A model generated the notes under the pieces. The model had not been told where the DNA came from. It did not search any database and was given only the letters and a program-made list of their open reading frames with translations. Position numbers and translations under genes: made by a program. Positions 8,932 through 18,474 of a stretch of 64,000 nucleotides of DNA are shown one piece after another. The stretch is from Methylococcales bacterium (GTDB lineage Bacteria; Pseudomonadota; Gammaproteobacteria; Methylococcales; Methylomonadaceae): NCBI GenBank assembly GCA_026399075.1, contig JAPLRR010000038.1:1-64000 (forward strand), read 5' to 3'. Position 1 is the first letter of the stretch, and each line of letters opens with the position of its first letter.

Positions 8932-10017
8932 TCACACGCCAACCCCAAAATACCTCCCCCTAAAATAAAGCGCAACCTTAACCAGACCAATCAGTACAGG
9001 CACTTCAACCAAGGGGCCTATGACCGCTGCAAAGGCTTCACCGGAATTTAAGCCAAAAACGGCGACGGCCACGGCGATGGCCAATTCAAAGTTGTTACCA
9101 GCGGCAGTGAAAGAAAGCGTGGCGCTGATACGGTATCCTGCACCGACCTTGGCGGACATGTAAAACGTCACCAGGAACATAATGATAAAATAAATCACCA
9201 AGGGGATGGCGATGCGCACCACATCCAATGGCAGTTGTACTATATAGTTGCCTTTCAGCGAAAACATCACCAAGATGGTGAACAATAAGGCGATGAGGGT
9301 GATGGGGCTGATTGTGGGGATGAATATTTCGTCATACCATTGCTGGCCTTTGCGCCGCACCAAGATAAAACGGCTAAGCATCCCGGCAAAAAAAGGGATG
9401 CCCAAATAAATTAACACACTTTTTGTCACCTCAACTATGGTGACCGACACTTCAAGCCCTGAGGCTATGCCTAGCCAAGCAGGCAGGACGGTGACAAACA
9501 GATAAGCATAAACCGAAAAAAACAGCATCTGGAAGATGGCGTTAAAAGCCACCAAGCCTGCACAATATTCCGCGTCGCCATCGGCCAAATCGTTCCAGAC
9601 CAGCACCATGGCGATACAGCGGGCCAATCCGATAACAATCAGCCCGACCATGTACTCGGGATAATCCCTAAGAAACAAAACCGCCAAGGCAAACATCAAC
9701 AATGGCCCTATCAACCAGTTTTGTATTAGGGACAACATCAACACTTTGGTATCCTTAAATACTCTGGGCAGTTCTTCATAACGCACTTTCGCCAATGGCG
9801 GGTACATCATCAATATCAGGCCAATGGCAATGGGGATGGACGTAGTGCCCACCTGAAAACGGTTAAGCAATTCTGTGCTGCTGGGGACCAAAAAGCCTAG
9901 CGCTATGCCAGCTGCCATGGCAGTAAATATCCACAGCGTCAAGAATCGCTCGATAAAACCCAAGTGTTTAGGCTGGTTGTCGCTAGCTTCTAAAGACGGT
10001 GTTATTGCTTTGTTCAT
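8932..10017 (-). CDS. acr3: ACR3-family arsenite efflux permease
   Basis: 361-residue ten-helix carrier that exports arsenite. The conserved Cys of helix 4 ([13 protein letters not shown]) and the conserved Glu of helix 9 (GNNFELAIA) are both present. It is last in an arsR-arsC-acr3 series, 19 bp after arsC, and is expected to be induced by arsenite through ArsR. No arsA ATPase or arsD is present, which is usual for Acr3 systems. Confidence 0.95.
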   Translation of the reverse strand: MNKAITPSLEASDNQPKHLGFIERFLTLWIFTAMAAGIALGFLVPSSTELLNRFQVGTTSIPIAIGLILMMYPPLAKVRYEELPRVFKDTKVLMLSLIQNWLIGPLLMFALAVLFLRDYPEYMVGLIVIGLARCIAMVLVWNDLADGDAEYCAGLVAFNAIFQMLFFSVYAYLFVTVLPAWLGIASGLEVSVTIVEVTKSVLIYLGIPFFAGMLSRFILVRRKGQQWYDEIFIPTISPITLIALLFTILVMFSLKGNYIVQLPLDVVRIAIPLVIYFIIMFLVTFYMSAKVGAGYRISATLSFTAAGNNFELAIAVAVAVFGLNSGEAFAAVIGPLVEVPVLIGLVKVALYFRGRYFGVGV

Positions 10018-10036
10018 GGTGAATACCTTGATTAGA

Positions 10037-10516
10037 TTAGCTATCGAGTTTGCCTATGGCGTTCAATTCAGCGCTGATGGCGGCGCTGTCCATTTCTTCA
10101 AGTGGCAAGGCCAACATGTTGTTAATCCGCAACTCCATGGCGCGATAAGTGGCCTCAAACGCTGCTTCCACAACGTCAGGGGTGCCTTGCACATGACCGG
10201 GGTCAGACAAGCCCCAATGCGCACGGGTTGTTGAATCTAGGTAAAGAGGACAAACTTCCCCTGCGGCGTTATCGCACACGGTGATGGCGATATCGATGGC
10301 TTGGTTTTCAAACACATCCCACGATTTGCTGAAATAGCCTGTGGTGTCTATCCCGTGCCGATGCAACAAGGCGACTGCGCCTGCATTCAGCCGCCCTAAG
10401 GGCTTGCTGCCAGCGGAATACGCTTTGATACGGCCTTTACCCAAATGGTTGAACAAGGCTTCGCCGATAAGGCTGCGGCAAGAGTTGCCGGTACAAATGA
10501 CCAAAATGTTTAGCAT
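10037..10516 (-). CDS. arsC: Arsenate reductase, low-molecular-weight phosphatase type
   Basis: 159-residue thioredoxin-linked arsenate reductase. The P-loop CTGNSCRS holds the nucleophilic Cys8 and the Arg, and [11 protein letters not shown] holds the two redox Cys that form the exposed disulphide; DPGHV near residue 107 gives the general acid Asp. It converts arsenate to arsenite for export by Acr3. The gene follows arsR after 113 bp, a gap that contains a perfect palindrome resembling the operator upstream of arsR. Confidence 0.94.
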   Translation of the reverse strand: MLNILVICTGNSCRSLIGEALFNHLGKGRIKAYSAGSKPLGRLNAGAVALLHRHGIDTTGYFSKSWDVFENQAIDIAITVCDNAAGEVCPLYLDSTTRAHWGLSDPGHVQGTPDVVEAAFEATYRAMELRINNMLALPLEEMDSAAISAELNAIGKLDS

Positions 10517-10594
10517 GGTGGTGTCCAGAGTAAAATGTAACGGTTAGTTGGGTTCCCTGATCAGGGTTGTTAATGCTTGCTTATAAATAATTTG

Positions 10595-10614
10595 ATATGC
10601 GGATAAGCGCATAT
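10595..10614. promoter_or_regulatory. Candidate ArsR operator between arsR and arsC
   Basis: ATATGCG (10595-10601), a 6-bp spacer GATAAG, and CGCATAT (10608-10614) form a perfect palindrome. The first ten bases, ATATGCGGAT, recur in the arsR upstream region at 10996-11005. The shared half-site points to a second binding site for ArsR and perhaps an internal promoter for arsC-acr3. Confidence 0.6.
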
Positions 10615-10629
10615 TTGAGCGGTAAAAAT

Positions 10630-10977
10630 TTAACAGCAAACCGCCAATTCCGGCTTAGTTTTCATCACTTGCAGACGTTCAAAATCCGCTTGGAAAGTGC
10701 TGTTGTTTTCAATCGCGGCAAGGGTATTTTCAAGGATAGGAAAAGCCCAGCCAGACAGCGTAGGGTTGATTTGATAATAAACCCACTGCCCTTCGCGGCT
10801 ATCCAGCAATAAGCCTTGTTGGCGCAGTAAAGCCAAATGTCTGGATATTTTCGGTTGCGGGACATCCAAAGCAGCGGTCAACTCACACACACAAAGCTTG
10901 CCCTGCTTTTGCAACAAAGCCACACAGCGTAGGCGTGTCTCATCTGACAAACATTTAAAAAATTGGGCTGGCGTCAT
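10630..10977 (-). CDS. arsR: ArsR-family arsenite-responsive repressor
   Basis: 115-residue winged-helix repressor. The LCVCEL motif at the start of the DNA-recognition helix (alpha-3) is the classic arsenite-binding Cys pair, followed by PQPKISRHLALLRQQGLL (recognition helix) and the wing. The C-terminus ends in a further Cys pair (AVCC). It should repress its own operon until arsenite binds. Two candidate operators lie upstream and downstream of the gene. Confidence 0.93.
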   Translation of the reverse strand: MTPAQFFKCLSDETRLRCVALLQKQGKLCVCELTAALDVPQPKISRHLALLRQQGLLLDSREGQWVYYQINPTLSGWAFPILENTLAAIENNSTFQADFERLQVMKTKPELAVCC

Positions 10978-10995
10978 TGTTTAAACATAGTATGG

Positions 10996-11015
10996 ATATG
11001 CGGATTATCATATAT
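10996..11015. promoter_or_regulatory. Candidate ArsR operator upstream of arsR
   Basis: ATATGCGGATTATCATATAT starts 19 bp upstream of the arsR ATG. Its left half is identical over 10 bases to the palindrome at 10595-10604; the right half is degenerate. The location and shared half-site fit autoregulation by ArsR. Confidence 0.55.
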
Positions 11016-11173
11016 TAATATGACCATTCCTACAACACTGCGACTTTAAGGGTATTTTAAACACCAATGCTGAGGCTAAATAAGCCCTCTGCTTCCTTAA
11101 TCCCCTTGGAGTTAGGCTGAATTTTCATTTTTATGGGATAATCAAGCTATCCCCAACATTACACTTAAGCGCC

Positions 11174-12064
11174 ATGACTTTCCCTACTATTGAATCTTTT
11201 GTCCGTGATGCCCCCTTAGCCAGATTGCAACGTTTGCCTGGCGACACCAGCAATATTATTTTGGCAAAGCTGGAAGGTAATAATCCCGCTGGCTCTGTTA
11301 AAGATTTGCCCGCCTTAAGCATGATTAAACATGCCGAAACTAGGGGTGAAATTAAACCGGGTGACCGTTTAATCGAAGCAACCAGCGGTAACACGGGTAT
11401 TGCCTTGGCTATGGTTGCCGCGATTAAAGGTTATAAAATGACTCTGATCATGCCTGATAATATGAGCGACGAACGCAAGGCTTCCATGAAAGCCTATGGC
11501 GCAGAAATTATTTTGACACCCGCCGCAGGCAGTATGGAAGCGGCCATTGATTTGGCCAGAGCGATGGAAGCAGCAGGCAAGGGCCGGATACTGGACCAAT
11601 TTGCCAATCCCGATAACCCACTTGCGCACTATGAAAGCACTGGCCCGGAAATTTGGCAGGACACCCAAGGCAAAGTCACCCATTTTGTCAGCGCCATGGG
11701 CACTACAGGCACGATTATGGGCACGTCACGCTATCTTAAGGAACAAAATGCCGCCATCCAAATTATTGGGGTGCAGCCGGAAGGTGAGTCTAAAATCCCC
11801 GGTATCCGGCGCTGGCCTAAAGCTTATTTGCCAAAAATTTATGAAGCTGACCGCGTAGACCGAATTATCGACATGGATCAAGCAACCGCAGAAGCCACCA
11901 CCCGCGCTTTGGCTTCTAGCGAAGGCATTTTTGCCGGCGTGTCTTCTGGTGGTGCGGTCGCTGCGGCCTTAAGGCTGTCAAAAGAAGTTGAAAATGCGGT
12001 TATTGTGGTGATTATTTGTGACCGGGGCGACCGTTATTTATCAACAGGCATTTTTCCCGCTTGA
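11174..12064 (+). CDS. cysM: Cysteine synthase B
   Basis: 296-residue PLP enzyme that makes cysteine from O-acetylserine with sulfide or thiosulfate. The PLP Lys lies in NPAGSVKDLPA, the substrate loop is TSGNTGIA, and the phosphate-binding loop is GTTGT; all are typical of CysM rather than CysK. It stands alone, divergent from the arsenic operon, with a 196-bp gap to arsR. Confidence 0.95.
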   Translation: MTFPTIESFVRDAPLARLQRLPGDTSNIILAKLEGNNPAGSVKDLPALSMIKHAETRGEIKPGDRLIEATSGNTGIALAMVAAIKGYKMTLIMPDNMSDERKASMKAYGAEIILTPAAGSMEAAIDLARAMEAAGKGRILDQFANPDNPLAHYESTGPEIWQDTQGKVTHFVSAMGTTGTIMGTSRYLKEQNAAIQIIGVQPEGESKIPGIRRWPKAYLPKIYEADRVDRIIDMDQATAEATTRALASSEGIFAGVSSGGAVAAALRLSKEVENAVIVVIICDRGDRYLSTGIFPA

Positions 12065-12148
12065 TAATCCCGCCCTTAAGCGGCAGCTTGCTAGCTTGGG
12101 AAACTGGATTACCGCAATCATATAAGCCTAGCCCATTAATACAGCTGA

Positions 12149-14188
12149 ATGGCTAGGCTTATTACGCTGACGCTAGTGTTGGCGGCAATTTGCCCAGCAG
12201 TGATGGCGGCTAATGGCATGACCCTCAATATTGCCGCTATCAACATTAACGCGTGGACATTGCAGGGCATCCATTTCGCCTTGAGCGACCCTTCCATAAA
12301 ACCGCAACAACTGACGCTCTCGATAGCCCAGTTAAGTTTGCCTAAACCCTATGACGACCTGAATCTGGTCAACATTCACTGCCCTACATTCACCTGGCAA
12401 AACCAAACCTTATCGTGCCCACAAGGCCGCGCCACTCTACGCTCAAAGCGCTGGCAATCGCCGTCCGCTAACTTTTCCTTACTGATCGGGAAACAACACA
12501 GCGCCTTTACAGTAAGCGATTTGCATCTGGCAGGTGGCACACTATCAATTACCGCTAATAAGCAGGATACCCAGTGGCAAGCAAAAATCATTGCCCACGG
12601 CGTGGATATCGCACTATTTCAAAAAGCCTTGCCACTGCCGCAAATCAAAATAAAATCTGGCCGTAGCCATTTCCAGTTGACCGCCTCAGGGTGGCAGTCC
12701 ACGATTGAAAAATTTGCGTTAAAAGCAAACCTGTTAGACTTAACGGCACAATCCCCTGACGGTCGGCTTGCAACAGAAGCAGTAGACTTAAGCACTGAAT
12801 TAAGCGCCCATAACAGGGCGGGGTTATGGCAATGGCAAAGCCATACGGCAATCAATAAAGGCGGTTTATATAGTGAGCCGATTTATTTGGAAGCCAATGG
12901 CCTCGGTTTGGCATTGACTGCACAAGGCAGTTGGCGTAGCGGGGACAACATCTTGCCCATAGACACCTTCAGCTTTCAGCATAAAGGCTTGGCGGTAAAT
13001 GGTAGTGCGTTGCTGGATTATAATGAAAAGTTAAAACTGGCAGCAGCCACAGTGTCCCTACACAGTGATGACCTGCAAGCGCTGTCCGCGCTTTATTTGG
13101 CCCCTATCTTTACCCAAACCCCATTAGCTGGCATTAGCCTTACCGGCAGCCTAAATGCGGACGTGTCCATTGTACAAAATACCTTGAGCCGTTTGACCGC
13201 CACGATCAATAAGCTTGCCGTCCATGACAGCGCAGGGCGTATCAGCCTTAACGGCGGCATGGGTACGATAAATTGGGCTGATGACGAAACCTTTACGCTA
13301 CCGTCAAAATTCGCATGGCAAAAGCTGCAAATCTATGCCCTGCCCATAGGCGCAGCTAGGCTGACATTTTTGGGCCGGGCCAGTCATTTTAACTTGCTTG
13401 AACAAACGCAGCTGACCTTTTTGGGCGGCAACATCGTCATCCGGCAATTCGCTTGGCACGCTAAGCAACAGCAAGACCCGGACATTTATTTTGCGGGCAG
13501 CGTCAACAAGGTGTCTTTAGAACAAGTGAGCAAAGCCTTAAATTGGACACCACTATCAGGCATTATCAGCGGCACTATTCCCCGCATTGAATACCACAAA
13601 CAAACGCTCAGTTTGGGTGGTGATTTAAACATTCAAGTTTTTGATGGCAACATCAAGCTCACCAAACTGGCATCAGCGGACTTGTTCACTGATTACCCCA
13701 AGTTTTACAGCGATCTTGAAATTACTAACTTGGATTTACAGCAACTGACATCCACTTTTAAATTTGGTGGCATGACAGGCAGGTTATCGGGTTTTGTCAG
13801 GCAGCTAGTCTTGGAAAACTGGCACCCTATCAGCTTTTATGCCTGGCTAGGCACACCCGATGACGACGATTCTAGCCACCGCATCAGCCAAAAGGCCGTC
13901 AAAAATATCGCCAGCATTGGCGGTGGCGGCGCATTCGACATTCTGTCCAGAAGCGTGTTAAGCCTCTTTGAAACCTTTGGGTATGACAAACTGGGCATTG
14001 GCTGTTATTTGCACAATGGTGTCTGCCAATTGACCGGGGTGGAGGCTAAAGCAGAGGGTTTCGCCATTATTACTGGCGGTGGTCTGCCTAGAATCAGTGT
14101 GATCGGCTATAATCCCCAAGTTGACTGGAATGTATTGATGGAACGATTAAACCGTATTTCGACATCAGATGAAGCAATCGTTAAATAA
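12149..14188 (+). CDS. YdbH-like AsmA-superfamily envelope protein
   Basis: 679-residue protein with an N-terminal signal-anchor (LITLTLVLAAICPAVMA) and a long beta-rich body. The C-terminal 150 residues carry the YdbH-family signature (GRLSGFVRQLVLENWHP, GGGGAFDILSRS, FGYDKLGIGC, GLPRISVIGYNP). E. coli YdbH is one of three AsmA-like bridges (with TamB and YhdP) implicated in phospholipid transport to the outer membrane; this one is shorter than the 879-residue E. coli protein. The gene 12 bp downstream combines the features of YnbE and YdbL, the usual partners, supporting a shared complex. Confidence 0.82.
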   Translation: MARLITLTLVLAAICPAVMAANGMTLNIAAININAWTLQGIHFALSDPSIKPQQLTLSIAQLSLPKPYDDLNLVNIHCPTFTWQNQTLSCPQGRATLRSKRWQSPSANFSLLIGKQHSAFTVSDLHLAGGTLSITANKQDTQWQAKIIAHGVDIALFQKALPLPQIKIKSGRSHFQLTASGWQSTIEKFALKANLLDLTAQSPDGRLATEAVDLSTELSAHNRAGLWQWQSHTAINKGGLYSEPIYLEANGLGLALTAQGSWRSGDNILPIDTFSFQHKGLAVNGSALLDYNEKLKLAAATVSLHSDDLQALSALYLAPIFTQTPLAGISLTGSLNADVSIVQNTLSRLTATINKLAVHDSAGRISLNGGMGTINWADDETFTLPSKFAWQKLQIYALPIGAARLTFLGRASHFNLLEQTQLTFLGGNIVIRQFAWHAKQQQDPDIYFAGSVNKVSLEQVSKALNWTPLSGIISGTIPRIEYHKQTLSLGGDLNIQVFDGNIKLTKLASADLFTDYPKFYSDLEITNLDLQQLTSTFKFGGMTGRLSGFVRQLVLENWHPISFYAWLGTPDDDDSSHRISQKAVKNIASIGGGGAFDILSRSVLSLFETFGYDKLGIGCYLHNGVCQLTGVEAKAEGFAIITGGGLPRISVIGYNPQVDWNVLMERLNRISTSDEAIVK

Positions 14189-14200
14189 CTGGAGAGCATT

Positions 14201-14782
14201 ATGAGAAAAATATCGGTATTAAGCGTTTTATTGTTGACGGCGTGTGTCACCATTAACATTTATTTTCCTGCGGCGGCGGCAGAAAAGGCAGCGGATGAAA
14301 TCATCAAGGACATCCAAGGCATTACGCCACAAAAGACAGAACCTAAAGCCAGTTTATCCGGGTGGCAAATCGCGGTTTTTCAGTTGCTGGACAATGCCAT
14401 CAATGTGGTTGTTGCGCCCGTTCAAGCCGCTGAAGCCGATTTAACCATAGACAGCCCTGAAACCAGAAACCTGCGGGCAACAATGGCCAGCCGGTTTGCG
14501 GCGCTACAGCCCTATTACGCGGCAGGCTATATTGGCATCCAAGCAGACGGTTTTTTAACGGTCAGGGATGCCGCCAATGTTCCGCTTAAAGACAAAAACC
14601 AAGTCAGCAAAATAGTTGCGGCAGAAAATGCCGACCGGAAAAACCTGTATCAGGCCATAGCCAACGCCAATGGCCACCCCGAATGGGCGACACAAATCAA
14701 ATCAACCTTTGCCGCTCGCTGGGTGGGCAATGCCCAAGCAGGCTGGTGGTATCAATCTTCTGGAAGTTGGACTCAAAAATAA
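14201..14782 (+). CDS. DUF1318 (YdbL-like) lipoprotein with a YnbE-like N-terminus
   Basis: 193 residues. A lipobox-like LLLTAC at residues 10-15 is followed by VTINIYFPAAAAEKAADEI, which resembles the short lipoprotein YnbE; residues about 85-193 form a DUF1318 domain (DGFLTVRDAANVPLKDK, AENADRKNLYQAIA) like periplasmic YdbL. In E. coli these are separate genes downstream of ydbH, so this looks like a fusion of both into one outer-membrane lipoprotein. It would form the outer-membrane end of the YdbH bridge and its regulator; that is inference from the E. coli system. Confidence 0.78.
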   Translation: MRKISVLSVLLLTACVTINIYFPAAAAEKAADEIIKDIQGITPQKTEPKASLSGWQIAVFQLLDNAINVVVAPVQAAEADLTIDSPETRNLRATMASRFAALQPYYAAGYIGIQADGFLTVRDAANVPLKDKNQVSKIVAAENADRKNLYQAIANANGHPEWATQIKSTFAARWVGNAQAGWWYQSSGSWTQK

Positions 14783-14784
14783 AC

Positions 14785-16122
14785 ATGCCTAAGAAAAGAT
14801 CAAGAAAAAAACCCTTACCCGAAACGCCTGTCCAAGTCACTATAGAATCCTTGGCCCACGATGGCCGTGGTGTCGCCCATGTCGATGGCAAAGTGATATT
14901 TATCGATGAGGCTTTGCCCGGCGAAACCGTTGAATTTATCTATACCGATAGCCGTAAGGATTATGCCGAGGGCAGAGTTGCCACCTTACTGAGCCGCTCG
15001 GTTGACCGGGTTGATGCCTTGTGCCCGCATTATGGCGTGTGCGGTGGTTGCAGTTTCCAGCATGTGGAGGCTAGCGCCCAAATCCGCATCAAACAAGAAT
15101 TGCTGGCCGATCAATTTAAACGCATCGGTAAAGTTGAGCTGACTGAACTTTGGCAGCCGTTGACTGGGCCACATTGGGGCTATCGCCGTAAAGCGCGTAT
15201 GGGGGTTAAATATGTGGCCAAAAAAGACCGGGTGTTGGTTGGCTTTCGGGAGCGCCGCCACCCGTATTTGGCAGAAATTGACAGCTGTATTGTCATGCAC
15301 CCCATCGTTGGCACTAAACTGCTGGCCTTAGGCGAGATGATCGGGGGGCTCAGCATCCGCGACAAAATCCCGCAAATTGAAGTCGCTATTGGTGACGAAC
15401 AATGTGTGCTTTCCTTACGCGTTTTGGAACCGCCTACGGCTGCCGACCAAGAAAGGATGCGGGCTTTTGGCCATGAACACAATATCAGCCTGTGCCTGCA
15501 ATCCAAAGGCCCAGACACCATAGTCCCTTTGGATGGCGAACCGGAAATCATCCCCACTTATGCGCTGCCTGACCAAAACCTGGAATTTAAATTTAAGCCC
15601 GCCATGTTTACCCAAGTCAATTACGACATTAACCGGCAAATGATTAACCGGGTATTGGCAACATTGGACCTAAATGAAAATGACACAGTATTGGATTTAT
15701 TCTGCGGTTTGGGCAATTTCACCTTGCCGATGGCAAAATTTGCTGGCAAGGTTGTTGGCATTGAAGGCGACCTGCCCTTGGTAAACCATGCCAAAGAAAA
15801 TGCCCGCCACAATAACATCAACAATGTTGAATTTTATGTCGCGGATTTAAGCAAAGACATTAGCGACCAGCCTTGGGCCCAACGCAAATACAATAAAATA
15901 TTGCTAGACCCATCTAGGGCGGGCGCTTCCGAAGTGTTGCAGCATTTTAAAAAATGGCAGCCCGAGCAGATTGTCTATGTTTCTTGCAACCCGTCAACAC
16001 TGGCCCGCGATGCAGGCATATTAGTCAATGAATTGGGCTATAAACTGCTTAAGGCAGGGGTAATGGACATGTTCCCGCAAACCGGACATGTGGAATCTAT
16101 GGCTAGTTTCCAAAAGGCTTAG
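14785..16122 (+). CDS. rlmD: 23S rRNA (uracil-1939-C5)-methyltransferase
   Basis: 445-residue TrmA/RlmD-family enzyme. An N-terminal TRAM domain (SLAHDGRGVAHVDGKVIF), the 4Fe-4S motif CPHYGVCGGCSFQ, the AdoMet motif DLFCGLGNFTLP and the catalytic VSCNPSTLARD are all present. The open frame reaches back to 14683 inside the preceding gene, but the basic start MPKKRSRKK at 14785, two bases after that gene's stop, is the natural beginning. RlmD is favoured over RlmC or TrmA by the TRAM domain and iron-sulfur motif. Confidence 0.93.
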   Translation: MPKKRSRKKPLPETPVQVTIESLAHDGRGVAHVDGKVIFIDEALPGETVEFIYTDSRKDYAEGRVATLLSRSVDRVDALCPHYGVCGGCSFQHVEASAQIRIKQELLADQFKRIGKVELTELWQPLTGPHWGYRRKARMGVKYVAKKDRVLVGFRERRHPYLAEIDSCIVMHPIVGTKLLALGEMIGGLSIRDKIPQIEVAIGDEQCVLSLRVLEPPTAADQERMRAFGHEHNISLCLQSKGPDTIVPLDGEPEIIPTYALPDQNLEFKFKPAMFTQVNYDINRQMINRVLATLDLNENDTVLDLFCGLGNFTLPMAKFAGKVVGIEGDLPLVNHAKENARHNNINNVEFYVADLSKDISDQPWAQRKYNKILLDPSRAGASEVLQHFKKWQPEQIVYVSCNPSTLARDAGILVNELGYKLLKAGVMDMFPQTGHVESMASFQKA

Positions 16123-16168
16123 TTTACTGGGATGGTTTTATCGGTGTTTTGTTACGCTCAAGGTGTAT

Positions 16169-16666
16169 ATGGACAATAATAAAGAACTGGATTATCTGGA
16201 CATCAGCATCGCCGACCAGCAATTAAGCGTTTTTAGTGCCGGTGAATTAGTGCAACGCTATGCCATTTCCAGCGCCAAAAATGGCCCCGGCGAACGAAAA
16301 GGTAGTGAATGCACTCCACGCGGCTGGCACAAAATCCGCGCTAAAATCGGTGCAGGCGAGCCTAAAAATGCGGTGTTTATTGGCAGACGCGCCACCGGTG
16401 AAGTCTATAGCACCGAACTAGGCCAACAATACCCACAACGCGATTGGATATTAACCCGCATCCTGTGGCTAGGCGGCTTGGAACCAGGTAAAAACCGTTA
16501 TGGCCAGGTTGATAGCACTTGGCGCTATATTTACATACATGGCAGCCCTGATGAATTAATGACAGGCTGCCCCAGTTCGCACGGTTGCATCCGCATGAAA
16601 AATGCCGATATGCTGGCTTTGTTTAATCGAGTACCCATCGGCCTTAAAGTGTCTATCCATGAATAA
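16169..16666 (+). CDS. L,D-transpeptidase (YkuD domain)
   Basis: 165-residue YkuD-domain protein with the active-site series HGSPDELMTGCPSSHGCIRM, including the catalytic Cys in SHGCIR. Such enzymes form 3-3 peptidoglycan cross-links or attach proteins to the wall. The preferred ATG at 16169 follows the rlmD stop by 46 bp; an upstream frame from 16088 overlaps rlmD and adds a hydrophobic stretch (LSLLGWFYRCFVTLKVY) that could serve as an anchor. With the short start no signal peptide is visible, so location is uncertain. It overlaps truA by 8 bp. Confidence 0.87.
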   Translation: MDNNKELDYLDISIADQQLSVFSAGELVQRYAISSAKNGPGERKGSECTPRGWHKIRAKIGAGEPKNAVFIGRRATGEVYSTELGQQYPQRDWILTRILWLGGLEPGKNRYGQVDSTWRYIYIHGSPDELMTGCPSSHGCIRMKNADMLALFNRVPIGLKVSIHE

Positions 16667-17468
16667 AATCCGCTACGTGGCAGGCATAGAATATGACGGC
16701 AGCGGCTTTTATGGCTGGCAGTGGCAAACCCAGCACCGTAGTGTGCAAGCGGTGCTTGAGCAAGCCTTATCCCACGTTGCCGACCATCCGCTGACGGTGA
16801 TTTGTGCAGGCCGCACCGATACAGGCGTACATGCCCTAGAACAAGTCATCCATTTTGATGCAACCCCTAATCGTGGGTTACATGCCTGGATGCGGGGCGG
16901 CAACAGCAAATTACCGGATGATGTCAGGATAACGTGGGTACAAACTGCTACCATTGGTTTCCACGCCCGCTACAGCGCGGTTGCACGGTTTTACCGATAT
17001 ATCATCCTTAACCGACCCGTCAAATCGGCGCTGTTACGGCAACAAGCCACTTGGTGTCCTGCCCACTTGGATGTGGAAAAAATGCACTTGGCTGCGCAAC
17101 ATTTAATTGGCCAGCATGATTTTTCCTCCTTTCGGGCGCAAGGTTGCCAGTCCAAAAGCCCAATGCGCGCCATGTATTTTATTGATGTGTATCGGCAAGG
17201 GGAGCAGATTATTATCGACATCTCCGCCAATGCGTTTTTGCACCACATGGTAAGAAATATCGCAGGCGTGCTAATGGCGATAGGCCAAGGCAAACAGCCT
17301 GTGGACTGGACTTTGCAATTGCTGGCTTTAAAAAGCCGCAAACTGGGTGGTATCACCGCTCCGCCCGATGGCTTGTATCTGGGTGGTGTTTATTACCCAG
17401 AACACTTCGGCATCGCCAAACACCCGATATTTAATAAGTTACCGCCGGATGCAAAACGGTTTGATTGA
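16659..17468 (+). CDS. truA: tRNA pseudouridine(38-40) synthase
   Basis: 269-residue TruA modifies U38-U40 in the anticodon arm of tRNAs. It has the start IEYDGSGFYGWQWQ, the catalytic Asp in CAGRTDTGVHA, and the late motifs FLHHMVRNIAG and APPDGLYL. The ATG at 16659 overlaps the last codons of the L,D-transpeptidase gene by 8 bp, which suggests coupling; the longer frame from 16602 is inside that gene. Confidence 0.95.
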   Translation: MNKIRYVAGIEYDGSGFYGWQWQTQHRSVQAVLEQALSHVADHPLTVICAGRTDTGVHALEQVIHFDATPNRGLHAWMRGGNSKLPDDVRITWVQTATIGFHARYSAVARFYRYIILNRPVKSALLRQQATWCPAHLDVEKMHLAAQHLIGQHDFSSFRAQGCQSKSPMRAMYFIDVYRQGEQIIIDISANAFLHHMVRNIAGVLMAIGQGKQPVDWTLQLLALKSRKLGGITAPPDGLYLGGVYYPEHFGIAKHPIFNKLPPDAKRFD

Positions 17469-17505
17469 CACTAGGGTAAGCACTACTGTTTCTGCGCACT
17501 GCGTA

Positions 17506-17604
17506 CCGGAAACGCCGCCTTTCGCTCAAAGCGGCTTATTCCGGCTACAAACTGGGCTAAGGGAGTGGAAAAATATTCATGTGGGTGCAGCTAAAGCCAC
17601 ACCG
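17506..17604. repeat. Palindromic intergenic sequence downstream of truA
   Basis: CCGGAA (17506-17511) pairs with TTCCGG (17539-17544) and encloses GCCGC/GCGGC arms around a TCGCTC loop, making a nested hairpin of about 39 bp. A second imperfect palindrome, GGTGCAGCTAAAGCCACACC, lies near 17584-17603. The second resembles the GTAG-TGCGG type palindrome at 20732-20757. Together they fill the 237-bp gap before the DUF2231 gene and may serve as terminators. Confidence 0.4.
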
Positions 17605-17705
17605 ACTTAATCAGAATGGATTAAACCTTCACCAAAAACCAAGCATTTGCAATCACCCTGTTTTCGAGTAGATTGTCTGTTTTCCCAACACCTTAAAATA
17701 TTACT

Positions 17706-18443
17706 ATGAACCATTATTTATCGTTCCAAATCCATGGCGGTGCTGACCACGGCGGCGGTATAGCCGACAGTGTCGCCAACTTGTTGATGTTTTTTGAACA
17801 ATTGTCATCACAAGGCCCAGGCGGCGCGTTTTCAATGCTCATGCCCGGCCTTGCCGGTATGCTAAATATCCACCCCTTACTGGTGCATTTCCCCATCGCC
17901 TTCCTATCCGCTTTTTTTGCCGTGGATTTTGTCGCGACTTTGGCAAAAAAACCGCAATGGCGGACGATTGCCAGCTGCTTATTGTATTTTGGCACAGTCG
18001 CCGCCCTGTTTACGGTTATCGCGGGCTTTAGTGCCGCCGAATCCGCCGCACACGGTCACGCTGTCCATGACATCATGGAACGCCATGAACATATCGGTAT
18101 CAGCGTACTGGTGTTGGCGGTACTGTTGTCCATTTGGCGACTAAGGAGCGTGGACTTTCCCCAAGGCGGGGCTAACGGTTTTTTCCTTACCCTGTCAGCC
18201 ATACTTTGTGGCCTGATGCTGCTGGGTGCCGATTTAGGTGGCTATATGGTTTACCATTTCGGCGTTGCCGTGGCCGCAGCCCCTGCACCCGAAGACAGTG
18301 CTGTCCATAGCCATCATACTGGCGATGCCCATGTCCCCAATGCCGCACCTGAACCAATGGCTATTCCAGCACCAACGGTTGGCGTTCCCCCAGCACCTGT
18401 TGCGGAACATAACCATAGCCACGAACATAAGCACACACATTGA
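17706..18443 (+). CDS. DUF2231 membrane protein with His-rich ends
   Basis: 245 residues with four transmembrane helices of the DUF2231 type: [12 protein letters not shown] opens the domain, the next helices run to about residue 185, and conserved His residues lie in the membrane core ([11 protein letters not shown]). The C-terminal tail is Pro/Ala rich and ends in [11 protein letters not shown], a likely metal-binding tail; the N-terminus also has His (HGGADHGGG). DUF2231 proteins are often linked to heme or metal handling, but no function is established. No metal transporter neighbours it. Confidence 0.8.
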   Translation: MNHYLSFQIHGGADHGGGIADSVANLLMFFEQLSSQGPGGAFSMLMPGLAGMLNIHPLLVHFPIAFLSAFFAVDFVATLAKKPQWRTIASCLLYFGTVAALFTVIAGFSAAESAAHGHAVHDIMERHEHIGISVLVLAVLLSIWRLRSVDFPQGGANGFFLTLSAILCGLMLLGADLGGYMVYHFGVAVAAAPAPEDSAVHSHHTGDAHVPNAAPEPMAIPAPTVGVPPAPVAEHNHSHEHKHTH

Positions 18444-18474
18444 AAAAAACAGCCCGCCTACGATTGGGGTATTT

